Shown: positions 18,257-26,066 of the stretch, in pieces | Layout of the letters: each line of letters begins with the position of its first letter | Position numbering within the stretch: position 1 is the stretch's first letter | Assembly (NCBI GenBank): GCA_039818285.1 | Contig: JBCBUE010000007.1 | Coordinates: 20,498 to 84,497, forward strand | Origin: JBCBUE01 sp039818285 | Lineage (GTDB): Bacteria > Planctomycetota > Phycisphaerae > Phycisphaerales > Phycisphaeraceae | Length of the DNA: 64,000 bases | Reading direction: 5' to 3' | Notes under the pieces: model-generated | The model's database searches: none | The model's input: only the letters and a program-made list of their open reading frames with translations | What the model was told of the DNA's origin: nothing | Position numbers and translations under genes: made by a program

Positions 18257-19702
18257 CTAGGTCGATGCCGCGGCGGCAGCGACTCGCTGCCAGGCGTCGT
18301 CCGGGGTCGTCAAGAGGTGGTGATTCAAGCGGGCGGAGAGTCGCTCGACGTGTTCGCTAACGGTGGGGTCGTCGATCCGGTTCTCGATTTCGAGTGGGTC
18401 GGTCTCGCGATCGAAGAACAGGCCAGGCGCTTCGCGGAAGTCCCACGCCGGGTTGAGCGGGTGGGCCCAGCGACCGAGCTTGTAGCGCCGCTCGATCACC
18501 GTGGACTGCGAGCCGTTCTCGCTGACGACGTAGCCGCGGCCGACCGGAGCACCGGCCCGCAAGCAGTCGCCGAGCGCGAGGCCCTGCAACGGCTGCGCGT
18601 CGGGCGTGGGGAGGTTAGCCAGATCGCACAGCGTGGGGTATAGGTCCGCGAGTTGGGCGAGGTCATGCCGTTCGCCGGGCTGGATGCGGCCGGGCCAGCG
18701 AAAGATCATGGGTACGCGCAGGGTGTCCTCGTACACGTTGTGACCAACCGCCGCCTTCTCGACCATGCCGTGGTACGCGACAAAGTCGCCGTGATCGGCC
18801 GTGTAGACCACGATGGTGTTGTCAGCCAAGCCAAGCGTGTCCAACTCGCGCAGCAATCGGCCGATGTGATGATCGATCTCCGCGACCAGGGCGAGATAGC
18901 AGCGGATATAGAAGCGGTACAGTTCAGGGCTTTCGGCCGCCGCTCCGCAGCACCACGGGAAGGCGTGTCGCCTTCGGATGTCCGCGAGCCACGGCGGGAG
19001 ATCATCCGGCGGCTGCGAGAGGGAGGTTGGCAGCTCGATCCGTTCGGGATCGATCCGGTCGTGCCACGACCGCGTCGGGGTGTAGGGCTGATGCGGCCGG
19101 TAGAAAGAGCAGAAGGCGAAGAACGGACGACGACGCGCCTGGCTGTCGCGGATGAAGTCGAGGGTGCGATCGGCGGTCCAAGCCTCCATCGTCGCGTCGT
19201 CCGGCAGGTCGGAGACGAGGCAGCCCATGGGCTCGGCCTTTTCTCGGCCGTGCTCCGCCCGCCAGTCGCGCTCGGCGGGCTCGGTTAGACCGCGGCGTTC
19301 GATCCAGGACCACCAGCCTTCCCGGGATGACGATTCTCGCTGCAGCGTCGAGGCCGTGGCGTCCCAGCCCACGTCGGCGCGTGGATCGAGGTGCCGCTTG
19401 CCGAAGGCGCCGGTGGCGTAGCCGTGTCGGCCGAGCCAGGCCTGGATGGGCACGACATCGCCCCGGTACCCAATCGGCTCGAAGGTCGCGACGCCGAGTG
19501 TTCGGGGCAGCGTGCCGGTCTGCATCGAGTTGCGGGACGCGCCGCAGATGGCGTTGTTGCAGTAGGCACGCTTGAAGCGGGCACCGCCGCGCGCCAGGCC
19601 GTCGAGGTGCGGCGTCGGCACGTCTGTGCGGCCTTCGATCCCCATCACGTCCGCGCGGTGCTGGTCGGACATGATGAAGAGGATGTTCGGCGGCTGAGTC
19701 AT
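18257..19702 (-). CDS. Sulfatase, no signal peptide, CGASR active site
   Basis: 481 residues. The core begins at residue 5 (NILFIMSDQHRADVMG), so no leader is present and a cytoplasmic location is likely. Cys53 lies in CGASR, with Ala replacing the usual Pro; this C-x-A-S-R form exists in characterised S1 families and should still be convertible to formylglycine. FGKRHLD replaces GKWH, and TADHGDFVAYHGMVEK lies near 303. The ATG overlaps the stop of the upstream GH71/99-like gene (ATGA), so synthesis is coupled to that enzyme. This suggests it removes sulfate from products of the GH71/99-like pair (inference). Confidence 0.87.
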   Translation of the reverse strand: MTQPPNILFIMSDQHRADVMGIEGRTDVPTPHLDGLARGGARFKRAYCNNAICGASRNSMQTGTLPRTLGVATFEPIGYRGDVVPIQAWLGRHGYATGAFGKRHLDPRADVGWDATASTLQRESSSREGWWSWIERRGLTEPAERDWRAEHGREKAEPMGCLVSDLPDDATMEAWTADRTLDFIRDSQARRRPFFAFCSFYRPHQPYTPTRSWHDRIDPERIELPTSLSQPPDDLPPWLADIRRRHAFPWCCGAAAESPELYRFYIRCYLALVAEIDHHIGRLLRELDTLGLADNTIVVYTADHGDFVAYHGMVEKAAVGHNVYEDTLRVPMIFRWPGRIQPGERHDLAQLADLYPTLCDLANLPTPDAQPLQGLALGDCLRAGAPVGRGYVVSENGSQSTVIERRYKLGRWAHPLNPAWDFREAPGLFFDRETDPLEIENRIDDPTVSEHVERLSARLNHHLLTTPDDAWQRVAAAAAST

Positions 19703-21051
19703 CGCAGCGGGGGTGCGTCGCGACGCTCGGGCATCTCACGCCGCATCGGCGACTCGCCGGCGATCATCCGGCCGATCTCGCCAGCCAGCCAGAGGTAATG
19801 GTCGCTGGGCAGGTCTTCGCCGTACGAGATGAAGCGTTCGCCGTTCGCGCCGTTGACCGGTGGGTCGTTGGTCACCTTGAAAATCGCCGTGGCTTCGTCG
19901 ACCTCGTCAAACATCGCGATGTAGATCATCTCGGCCCCAGCCCGCTTAGCGCTGGCGGCCTGAGCCCAGAGGAACTCGCCGCCGAGACGTGGGATGCTCT
20001 CGTACTCGGGCAGCTCGCTCTTGCCGCGCGAGCGATGCAGGTTCACCCAACTGAACCCCGAGAAGATGACGGGCAGGTAGTCCGGCCCGTTGCGCTCGGC
20101 CCAGGCGATGTCGGGAGCAAGCGCCTCCTCGTAGCGTTCATCGATGTCGTCGAGCGTACGAACTCGGCCGATCGACCACGGGCTGATGATGTCGGCACTG
20201 CGGAGCAGGTCGTGGAACTCGGGGTGGTTGGTGGCGTCGCGGAACTGGCCACGCCACCAGTAGGGGACGCCGAGCATCACGGCGTTGCCGCCGATCTTCG
20301 GGTCGTTCTGAAGGAAGTCGACGAAGTCGATGCACTCTTCGATCGTGTAGCCGCGGTCCTTGATCCGCCCCGAGAAGCCGACGCCCCACACGGCGATCAG
20401 GGGCTTGCCGTCGCGGTGCAGGTAGTGCGGGTCTTCGAGGATCTTCTCCTCTTCGATCAGTCGGCGGATGTCGCTGTAGAGCAGCGACTCGAACTCGCCG
20501 GTCTTGAGCTCAGTGAGGTCGTACATCAGAGCCCAGGGGACACCGGTCTCGCGCGAGGCGGCGCGGGTGTTGGCGAGCACCTTGTCGAGCGAGGGCCCGA
20601 GCTCGGGGTTGTCCATGTTGTGGATGAATCGCTGCTGCATCGCCCCACCGATGCCGTAGTCGCGCATCCATTCGAAGTGACGCAGCACCGTCTTGGGGTG
20701 TGCGGAACTGAACACGTGGGCGACCGAGCCGTCGGCGTGACGGTACGGGGTGGGGAACTTCTCGTCGTCTGTGGCCTCGCTCATGTCGGGCCACATGTCG
20801 ACGGTCGAGTTGCGGTTAGGGAACTTGTCGCTGTGACCCCAGTGCACCCAGCCAACGCCGGTACCGTCGCCTGGAGCGCGGAACCAGCCCTGGTATCCAG
20901 TCACGACGCGGCCGCGGATCTCGGGCTTGGCGTTGGGCTGATCGGGTGACGCGGCCGGGGCTTCCTGGGCAGAGAGCACGCCTGATGTGATGGTCATGAA
21001 CGCACCGCCGAGAACAGCAAGGACGAACAGCGAGTTCCGGTTCTTGGGCAT
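19699..21051 (-). CDS. GH71/99-like glycoside hydrolase, secreted (copy 1)
   Basis: 450 residues from the ATG at 21051, which gives a clear Sec signal peptide ending near VLSA; the frame also has a TTG at 21108 overlapping the upstream stop. The signature RVVTGYQGWFRAPGDG with WVHWG at the start, and MFDEVDEATAIFK near residue 381, match bacterial proteins related to GH71/GH99. In GH99 endo-alpha-mannosidases two Glu three residues apart act at the active site; Glu383 and Glu386 here keep that E-x-x-E spacing. The activity is unproven, but with two GH38 genes and a mannose-6-phosphate isomerase nearby an alpha-mannan-type substrate is attractive. Tandem paralogue of the next gene upstream. 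Confidence 0.8.
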   Translation of the reverse strand: MPKNRNSLFVLAVLGGAFMTITSGVLSAQEAPAASPDQPNAKPEIRGRVVTGYQGWFRAPGDGTGVGWVHWGHSDKFPNRNSTVDMWPDMSEATDDEKFPTPYRHADGSVAHVFSSAHPKTVLRHFEWMRDYGIGGAMQQRFIHNMDNPELGPSLDKVLANTRAASRETGVPWALMYDLTELKTGEFESLLYSDIRRLIEEEKILEDPHYLHRDGKPLIAVWGVGFSGRIKDRGYTIEECIDFVDFLQNDPKIGGNAVMLGVPYWWRGQFRDATNHPEFHDLLRSADIISPWSIGRVRTLDDIDERYEEALAPDIAWAERNGPDYLPVIFSGFSWVNLHRSRGKSELPEYESIPRLGGEFLWAQAASAKRAGAEMIYIAMFDEVDEATAIFKVTNDPPVNGANGERFISYGEDLPSDHYLWLAGEIGRMIAGESPMRREMPERRDAPPLR

Positions 21052-21104
21052 GGGGGATTCATCCGAGAGCGATGGGTTGAGAATGATCTTGGAGTAGAGT
21101 CGAG

Positions 21105-22439
21105 TCAACGCTGAAATTGTTCAGCCGGTCGATCGGGCATCTGGCGACGAACGGGTGTCTCGCCGGCCACCAGGCGACCGATCTCGCCCGCGAGCCAGAG
21201 GTAGTGGTCCGGTGGGACGTTGTCGCCGTAAGAGATGAAGCGTTCGCCGTTCGCGCCGTTGACGGGCGGGTCGTTGGTGACCTTGAAGATGGCGGTCGCT
21301 TCGTCGACCTCGTCGAACATCGCGACGTAGATCATCTTGGCTCCCGCTCGCTTCGCGGCGACCGCTTGCGACCACAGGAATTCGCCATTCAGTCTTGGAA
21401 TGGCGTTGTAGTCCGAAGGCGTCTCCGATCCGTTGGACCGTTGCAGGTTCACCCAGCTAAAGCCCGGGAAGATGACGGGCAGGTAGTCGTTGCCGTTGCG
21501 TCGGGTCCAGGCGACGTCCGGCCGGAGCACGGGCTCGACCCGTTGCTGCGCCATATCGGGGTCCCGAACCCGGCCGACCGCCCACGGGCTCACAATCTGC
21601 ACCCGCTTCAAGAGATCGTGGAAAGCGGGATGCCCTTCCGCGTCGCGATCGTTTTCACGCCACCAGTAGGGCACGCCGAGCATGATCGCGTTGCCACCGA
21701 TCTGCCGGTCGTTTTGCAGCAGATCGACCAGCGCCGCAGACTCCTCCACCGTGTACTTGCGATTCACCTTGAATCCAACACCCCAGATGGCGATCAACGG
21801 CTTGCCTTCGTGGTGCAGATAGTAAGGGTCCTCCAGGATCCGCTCTTCCTGGATCAACCGACGGATGTCCTGGAATGCAATCGACTCGACTTCACCCGCC
21901 TGAAGACCCGAGAGGTCGTACATCAACGCCCACGGCGTCCCGGTCGCCGCGGAAGCAGCGCGGGTGTTCTCGAGAACGCGATCGAGCGATGCGCGGCGCC
22001 GGTCCTGACGTAGGCCGGAGACGAACCGCTGCTGCATCGCTCCCCCGATGCCGTAGTCGCGCATCCATTCGAAGTGCCGGCGAACCGTGTCGGGATGCGC
22101 CGAACTGAAGACATAGGCCACGCTGCCGTCCGCGTGGCGGTAGGCGGTCGGATACTTCTCGCTCTCGCTGGCTTCGGTCATGTCGGGCCACATCTCAATG
22201 GTTGACTGACGCTCGTCAAACTTCCGGCCTCGCCCCCAATGCACCCAGCCCAGGTCGGTCCCGTCGCCGGGCGTGCGGAACCAGCCCTGGTAGCCGGTCA
22301 CTACGCGCCCGCTGATCTCCGGCTTCTCCGAGGCGTCGGTCGCCGACACAGCCGCGGAAAGAACCGTGATAACCCCTAAAGCGAAAGCAAGCGTCAACAC
22401 ATTCCCCGGCTTGCAAATGTACCAGTGATTGAGCGGCAT
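21105..22439 (-). CDS. GH71/99-like glycoside hydrolase, secreted (copy 2)
   Basis: 444 residues from the ATG at 22439, giving a signal peptide with a hydrophobic core ending near AVSA. Strongly similar along its length to the gene just downstream: the same RVVTGYQGWFRTPGDG opening, DYGIGGAMQQRF, YWW region, FPGFSWVNLQRS, and MFDEVDEATAIFKVTNDP with Glu377/Glu380. The two copies differ mainly in the signal peptide and in surface stretches, as expected for an old tandem duplication with possible specificity shift. First gene of a three-gene unit with the second copy and a leaderless sulfatase, divergent from the GntR/LacI-type regulator. Confidence 0.8.
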   Translation of the reverse strand: MPLNHWYICKPGNVLTLAFALGVITVLSAAVSATDASEKPEISGRVVTGYQGWFRTPGDGTDLGWVHWGRGRKFDERQSTIEMWPDMTEASESEKYPTAYRHADGSVAYVFSSAHPDTVRRHFEWMRDYGIGGAMQQRFVSGLRQDRRRASLDRVLENTRAASAATGTPWALMYDLSGLQAGEVESIAFQDIRRLIQEERILEDPYYLHHEGKPLIAIWGVGFKVNRKYTVEESAALVDLLQNDRQIGGNAIMLGVPYWWRENDRDAEGHPAFHDLLKRVQIVSPWAVGRVRDPDMAQQRVEPVLRPDVAWTRRNGNDYLPVIFPGFSWVNLQRSNGSETPSDYNAIPRLNGEFLWSQAVAAKRAGAKMIYVAMFDEVDEATAIFKVTNDPPVNGANGERFISYGDNVPPDHYLWLAGEIGRLVAGETPVRRQMPDRPAEQFQR

Positions 22440-22478
22440 GACCCTAATATCCTGTTTTAAATGATCCAATTAACTAGT

Positions 22479-22487
22479 ATGATACCA
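22479..22487 (-). promoter_or_regulatory. Candidate extended -10 promoter for the GH71/99 operon
   Basis: The minus strand reads TGGTATCAT: TATCAT as -10 with an upstream TGG (extended -10 form), about 40 bases before the ATG at 22439. The same TGGTAT core recurs upstream of other units in the window. Confidence 0.35.
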
Positions 22488-22576
22488 TAGATAATCTCAC
22501 TGACCTAGCGTTTTCTTGAATCAATATGGCGGACCTGCAAGAAAAACCAAATCATTTGGGATATCCTCAGGGCCTT

Positions 22577-23668
22577 ATGTCAAGAACAGGCTCTCAACCC
22601 AAGTACATGCAGATCGCCGAATCGCTCGCCCGCTCGATCCAGAGCGGACGGCTGAACCCGGGGGATCGGCTCGCCCCCGACGACGACCTGGCAACCGAGT
22701 TCAACGCGTCGCGCAACACCGTGGTCCGGGCCCTGGGCCGGCTGCGGGACGACGGACTGATCGAACGCATTCAGGGCGCCGGGACCTACGTCGCAGAACT
22801 CTCCAAGTCGACCGGCCAGCGTTTTCTCTACATCGGCGACGGCCACTTCGACGTCGATACCCGCGACACCGTGTTCGGCCGGCTCGAGGCGTCGCTCGAC
22901 ATGGTGCTCCGCTCGGAATATAACGGCCAGCTTGAGCTCGATCGGCCGCTCGCCGACGACATCGTTCAGCACAAAACGCTGGCGATCGAGCACGCGATCG
23001 AGGGCAAGTTCGACGGCTGTTTCTTCATGCCGATCGAAGCCCACGCCGATTCAAAGCGGCTCAACGAGCAATGGCTCGAGCAGCTGACCGAGGCCGGCGT
23101 CAACGTCGTGCTCATCGATCAAGACTACGTGCCCCACCCCGATCGCAGCGCCTACGACCTGGTGACGCTCGACCACATGCACGCGGGCCTGACGGTCGGC
23201 CGGCACGTCGCCTCGAAATCGGCTGAACGAGTCTTGGTGCTGGCGCCGCGGATCATACCCTTCTCGGTCAATCGACGCATCGAGGGCGTGCAAGCCGCGC
23301 TCGGCGAATCGACTGAGTTGAAGACGGTCAAGGTCGCCAACTACGCCGAGGAAACCATCAACGAGGCGATCGCGTCGTTCGAGCCCGACGCGATCATCGG
23401 CAAGGACGACCGCATGGCCGCGGCCGCGATGCGATCGCTCTATCGACAGCAGCGCGTCGTCCCTGAACAGGTCATCGTCTGCGGGTTCGACGACGCCACC
23501 ATCGCCAGCAGCCTGCCCGTCCCGCTGACGAGCTATCGGCAGCCGATCTCTGAGATCGCCGAGATGGCCATCCGGCTCCTCGTCGATCGACTCAACAATC
23601 GCCAACGCCCTGCCCGGCAGGTGATCGTCTCGGGCGAGCTGATCGAGCGAGAATCAACCGATCGTTAA
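22577..23668 (+). CDS. Transcriptional regulator, GntR winged helix with LacI-type sugar-binding domain
   Basis: 363 residues from the ATG at 22577. An in-frame ATG at 22526 would add 17 residues with no domain and has no ribosome site, whereas CAGGG precedes this one. Residues 9-75 are a GntR-type winged helix (PKYMQIAESLARSIQSG, then NASRNTVVRALGRL and GAGTYV). The rest is a LacI/periplasmic-binding-like sensor (VNVVLIDQD, DHMHAGLTVGRHV, VCGFDDATIASSLPVPLTS). This is the AraR architecture. It is divergent from the GH71/99 operon and convergent with the ABC transporter genes 25 bases away, so it probably controls one or both in response to an imported oligosaccharide. Confidence 0.88.
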   Translation: MSRTGSQPKYMQIAESLARSIQSGRLNPGDRLAPDDDLATEFNASRNTVVRALGRLRDDGLIERIQGAGTYVAELSKSTGQRFLYIGDGHFDVDTRDTVFGRLEASLDMVLRSEYNGQLELDRPLADDIVQHKTLAIEHAIEGKFDGCFFMPIEAHADSKRLNEQWLEQLTEAGVNVVLIDQDYVPHPDRSAYDLVTLDHMHAGLTVGRHVASKSAERVLVLAPRIIPFSVNRRIEGVQAALGESTELKTVKVANYAEETINEAIASFEPDAIIGKDDRMAAAAMRSLYRQQRVVPEQVIVCGFDDATIASSLPVPLTSYRQPISEIAEMAIRLLVDRLNNRQRPARQVIVSGELIERESTDR

Positions 23669-23693
23669 GCCGAGTCCGCTCGACCGATCCGCC

Positions 23694-24515
23694 TTACCCC
23701 TTCACCGCGCCGAGCTGGATGCCGGCGATCAGCTGTTTCTGCAGCAACACGAAGATCACGATCATCGGCACGACGCCCATCGTCACCGCAGCCATGAGGA
23801 GGTTCGTCTCCTGGCCGGCGGTGGTCTCGAAGCTGAGCAGGCCGATCGGAAGCGTCAGCTTGTGCTCGCTTCGGAGCATCACGAGCGGCCAGAAGAAGGC
23901 GTTGTAATTGCCCATGAACGTGAAGATCGCGAGCGTCACCAGGCCCGGCCGGGTCAGGGGCAGGATGACGTCGAAGAACGTGCGGAGCTTCGAGGCCCCG
24001 TCGATCGCGGCGGCTTCGTCCAGAGACATCGGGATCGACAGCATGAACTGCCTAAGCAAGAAAGTGCCGAACGCGCTGAACGCGGCCGGAAGGATCAGGC
24101 CTATCAGCGTGTCGACCAGCCCGAGGTAGATCATCACCTGGAAGTTGGGCACCATGAGCACCAGCCCGGGGAGCATCATCGTGGCCAGATACATGAGGAA
24201 GACCGTGTCGCGCCCTCGCCAGTTCAGCCGGCTGAAGGCGAACGCCGCCATCGCGCTGGTCGCGACCTGCAGGAACGTCACGCAGAAGGCGACGTAGAAC
24301 GAGTTCCAGTAGAACCGCAGGTACGGGATTCGCTCGAACACCGCGGCGTAGTTGGACCACTGCCAGCCGCCGCCGGGGAGCCAGCCGTCGCCGCCGACCT
24401 CGGCCAGCGTCTTGACACTGGTGAGCAGCATCCAGACAAACGGCAGCATCAGCAGCGTGCCGAGCGCGGCCAGGGCGAGGTTCAACAGCGTGGTGGAGGT
24501 CTTGCTGCGCTTCAT
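23694..24515 (-). CDS. ABC sugar transporter permease, MalG family
   Basis: 273 residues with six predicted membrane segments. The EAA loop that docks on the ATPase is clear: DEAAAIDGASKLRTFFDVIL, ending LTRPGL, near residues 173-197. Length and topology are normal for a CUT1-type MalG-like permease. Three bases separate it from the MalF-like permease and it is the last gene of the transport unit. No ATPase gene accompanies it, so it presumably uses a shared MsmK/UgpC-type ATPase encoded elsewhere. Predicted to import oligosaccharides made by the surrounding exported hydrolases. Confidence 0.92.
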   Translation of the reverse strand: MKRSKTSTTLLNLALAALGTLLMLPFVWMLLTSVKTLAEVGGDGWLPGGGWQWSNYAAVFERIPYLRFYWNSFYVAFCVTFLQVATSAMAAFAFSRLNWRGRDTVFLMYLATMMLPGLVLMVPNFQVMIYLGLVDTLIGLILPAAFSAFGTFLLRQFMLSIPMSLDEAAAIDGASKLRTFFDVILPLTRPGLVTLAIFTFMGNYNAFFWPLVMLRSEHKLTLPIGLLSFETTAGQETNLLMAAVTMGVVPMIVIFVLLQKQLIAGIQLGAVKG

Positions 24516-24518
24516 AGG

Positions 24519-26066
24519 CTAGTCGCTGACGCTCTTGTTGCCGAAGCGCCAGTTGAGGAGCGTCACCCCGAAGATCAACGCGAACAGCCCCCAGGCCACG
24601 GCCGACGCGAAGCCGAGCCGGCCGGTCTGGAAGCCTTCGATGTAGATGAAGTAGCTGAGCGTGGTCGTTGCACCGGCCGGCCCGCCGTTCGTCATGACGC
24701 GGGCCTGTTCGAACCCACCCTGAAGGCCGGCGATGGTCGACATCACAAGGATGAAGAACGTCGTCGGCGCGAGCTGGGGCCACGTCACATTCCAGAAGCG
24801 CTGCAGCCGATTCGCGCCGTCGATGTCGGCCGCCTCGTACAACTCGGGCGAGACGTTCGTCAAGGCCGCGAGGTAGAGAAGCATGTTGTTGCTGCCAATC
24901 GCGCCCCAGAACCCCATGATCATCAGAGCCGGCTTGGCCCAGCCGATACTCGTGAGCCAGTTCGGAGGCTCGAGGCCCTGATCGGCCATCGTGGGCAGGT
25001 GGGCGGTGACCGCCACCATCCCCAGCGCGATGAGCATGCCGACCATGGTCAACACCGAGACAAACATCGCGCCGTCGAAGCCTTCGGTCGGTCGTGTCCT
25101 GAATCGGTCTTTCTCACTGACCGCCCGCCACAGCTGTGCCACCCAGGCAAGCACGACCCAGGCGATCAGCAGCGGCGAGAACGCACGCGTTGGCGTCCAC
25201 GTCATCGCGACGGCCCATGGCACGTGCAGCGCGAGCAGCGGGAACACGGCCGCGACCCCGCCGAGTTCGCCGTCACGCCAGCGACTCCGCAACCGATCGA
25301 GACCAACCCAGAAGAGCGCGAGCATCGCCCCGAGAAGTACCCACATGAGCAAGCTGATTACCCACACCGGCGACGCATTGACCGCCGCCTCGACGCCGCC
25401 GAGCACGGGGCGCAGCGCGCCGTTGATCGGCCCGTCCTGCGGGTTGTACAGCTTCTTCCAGAGGATGAAGGTCGCGACGCCGGCGACGAAGTGTGGCGTG
25501 TAGAAGACCGTTCGGTAGAACGTCGGGCCCAGCGCCACGCCCGAGCCAAGGACGACGCAGAACACGCCGCCGATGAGGATGGTCACGCCGGCGCCCGGCG
25601 CCCCCGCGGCCACCAACGCCAACACGCCGAGGCACAGCCCGAGGCCGGCCAGGATGAATGCGACGCGTCGGCTGGCCGGCCGGGCGTCGCTCATCAGCAG
25701 CATGGCGGCGCCCAGAGAACCCGCCATGCCGACGGGGATGCCCATCATGATGAACAGCGTGTTGCCCAGGAATCGCAGGAACTGCCCTTCGCTGACCAGG
25801 TCGATGAAGTTGCGCAGCCCCACAAGTCGGATCGGCTTGTCGGAGAAGGCGTTCTGCTGCGTCAGGTCCCAGTTCGTGAACGCCATCGTCAGGGAGAACA
25901 CCACCGGGAAGACCACGAACAGCAGCACGCCGATCAGGTTCGGCAGCAGAAAGAACACCGCGACCCTCTCGTCCCCGAGGCCCCACCGCGCCCGGCGCTT
26001 GCCACGCTCGCTCGACTCGATCGACGAGATAACGGATCGCGCGGGCTCGCGGGGCAACGCGCTCAC
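24519..26066 (-). CDS. ABC sugar transporter permease, MalF family, with large membrane insertion
   Basis: 515 residues, far longer than the roughly 300 usual for CUT1 MalF-type permeases. The N-terminal segment (VAVFFLLPNLIGVLLFVVFP, then MAFTNWDL) and the C-terminal core with the EAA loop YEAADIDGANRLQRFWNVTW are standard. Between them lie about 200 extra residues containing several additional hydrophobic segments (around 110-165 and 215-330). The start is GTG, overlapping the stop of the solute-binding-protein gene (GTGA). Ends three bases before the MalG-type gene. The insertion is in frame and free of stops, so it is a real part of the protein rather than a frameshift. Confidence 0.88.
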   Translation of the reverse strand: MSALPREPARSVISSIESSERGKRRARWGLGDERVAVFFLLPNLIGVLLFVVFPVVFSLTMAFTNWDLTQQNAFSDKPIRLVGLRNFIDLVSEGQFLRFLGNTLFIMMGIPVGMAGSLGAAMLLMSDARPASRRVAFILAGLGLCLGVLALVAAGAPGAGVTILIGGVFCVVLGSGVALGPTFYRTVFYTPHFVAGVATFILWKKLYNPQDGPINGALRPVLGGVEAAVNASPVWVISLLMWVLLGAMLALFWVGLDRLRSRWRDGELGGVAAVFPLLALHVPWAVAMTWTPTRAFSPLLIAWVVLAWVAQLWRAVSEKDRFRTRPTEGFDGAMFVSVLTMVGMLIALGMVAVTAHLPTMADQGLEPPNWLTSIGWAKPALMIMGFWGAIGSNNMLLYLAALTNVSPELYEAADIDGANRLQRFWNVTWPQLAPTTFFILVMSTIAGLQGGFEQARVMTNGGPAGATTTLSYFIYIEGFQTGRLGFASAVAWGLFALIFGVTLLNWRFGNKSVSD

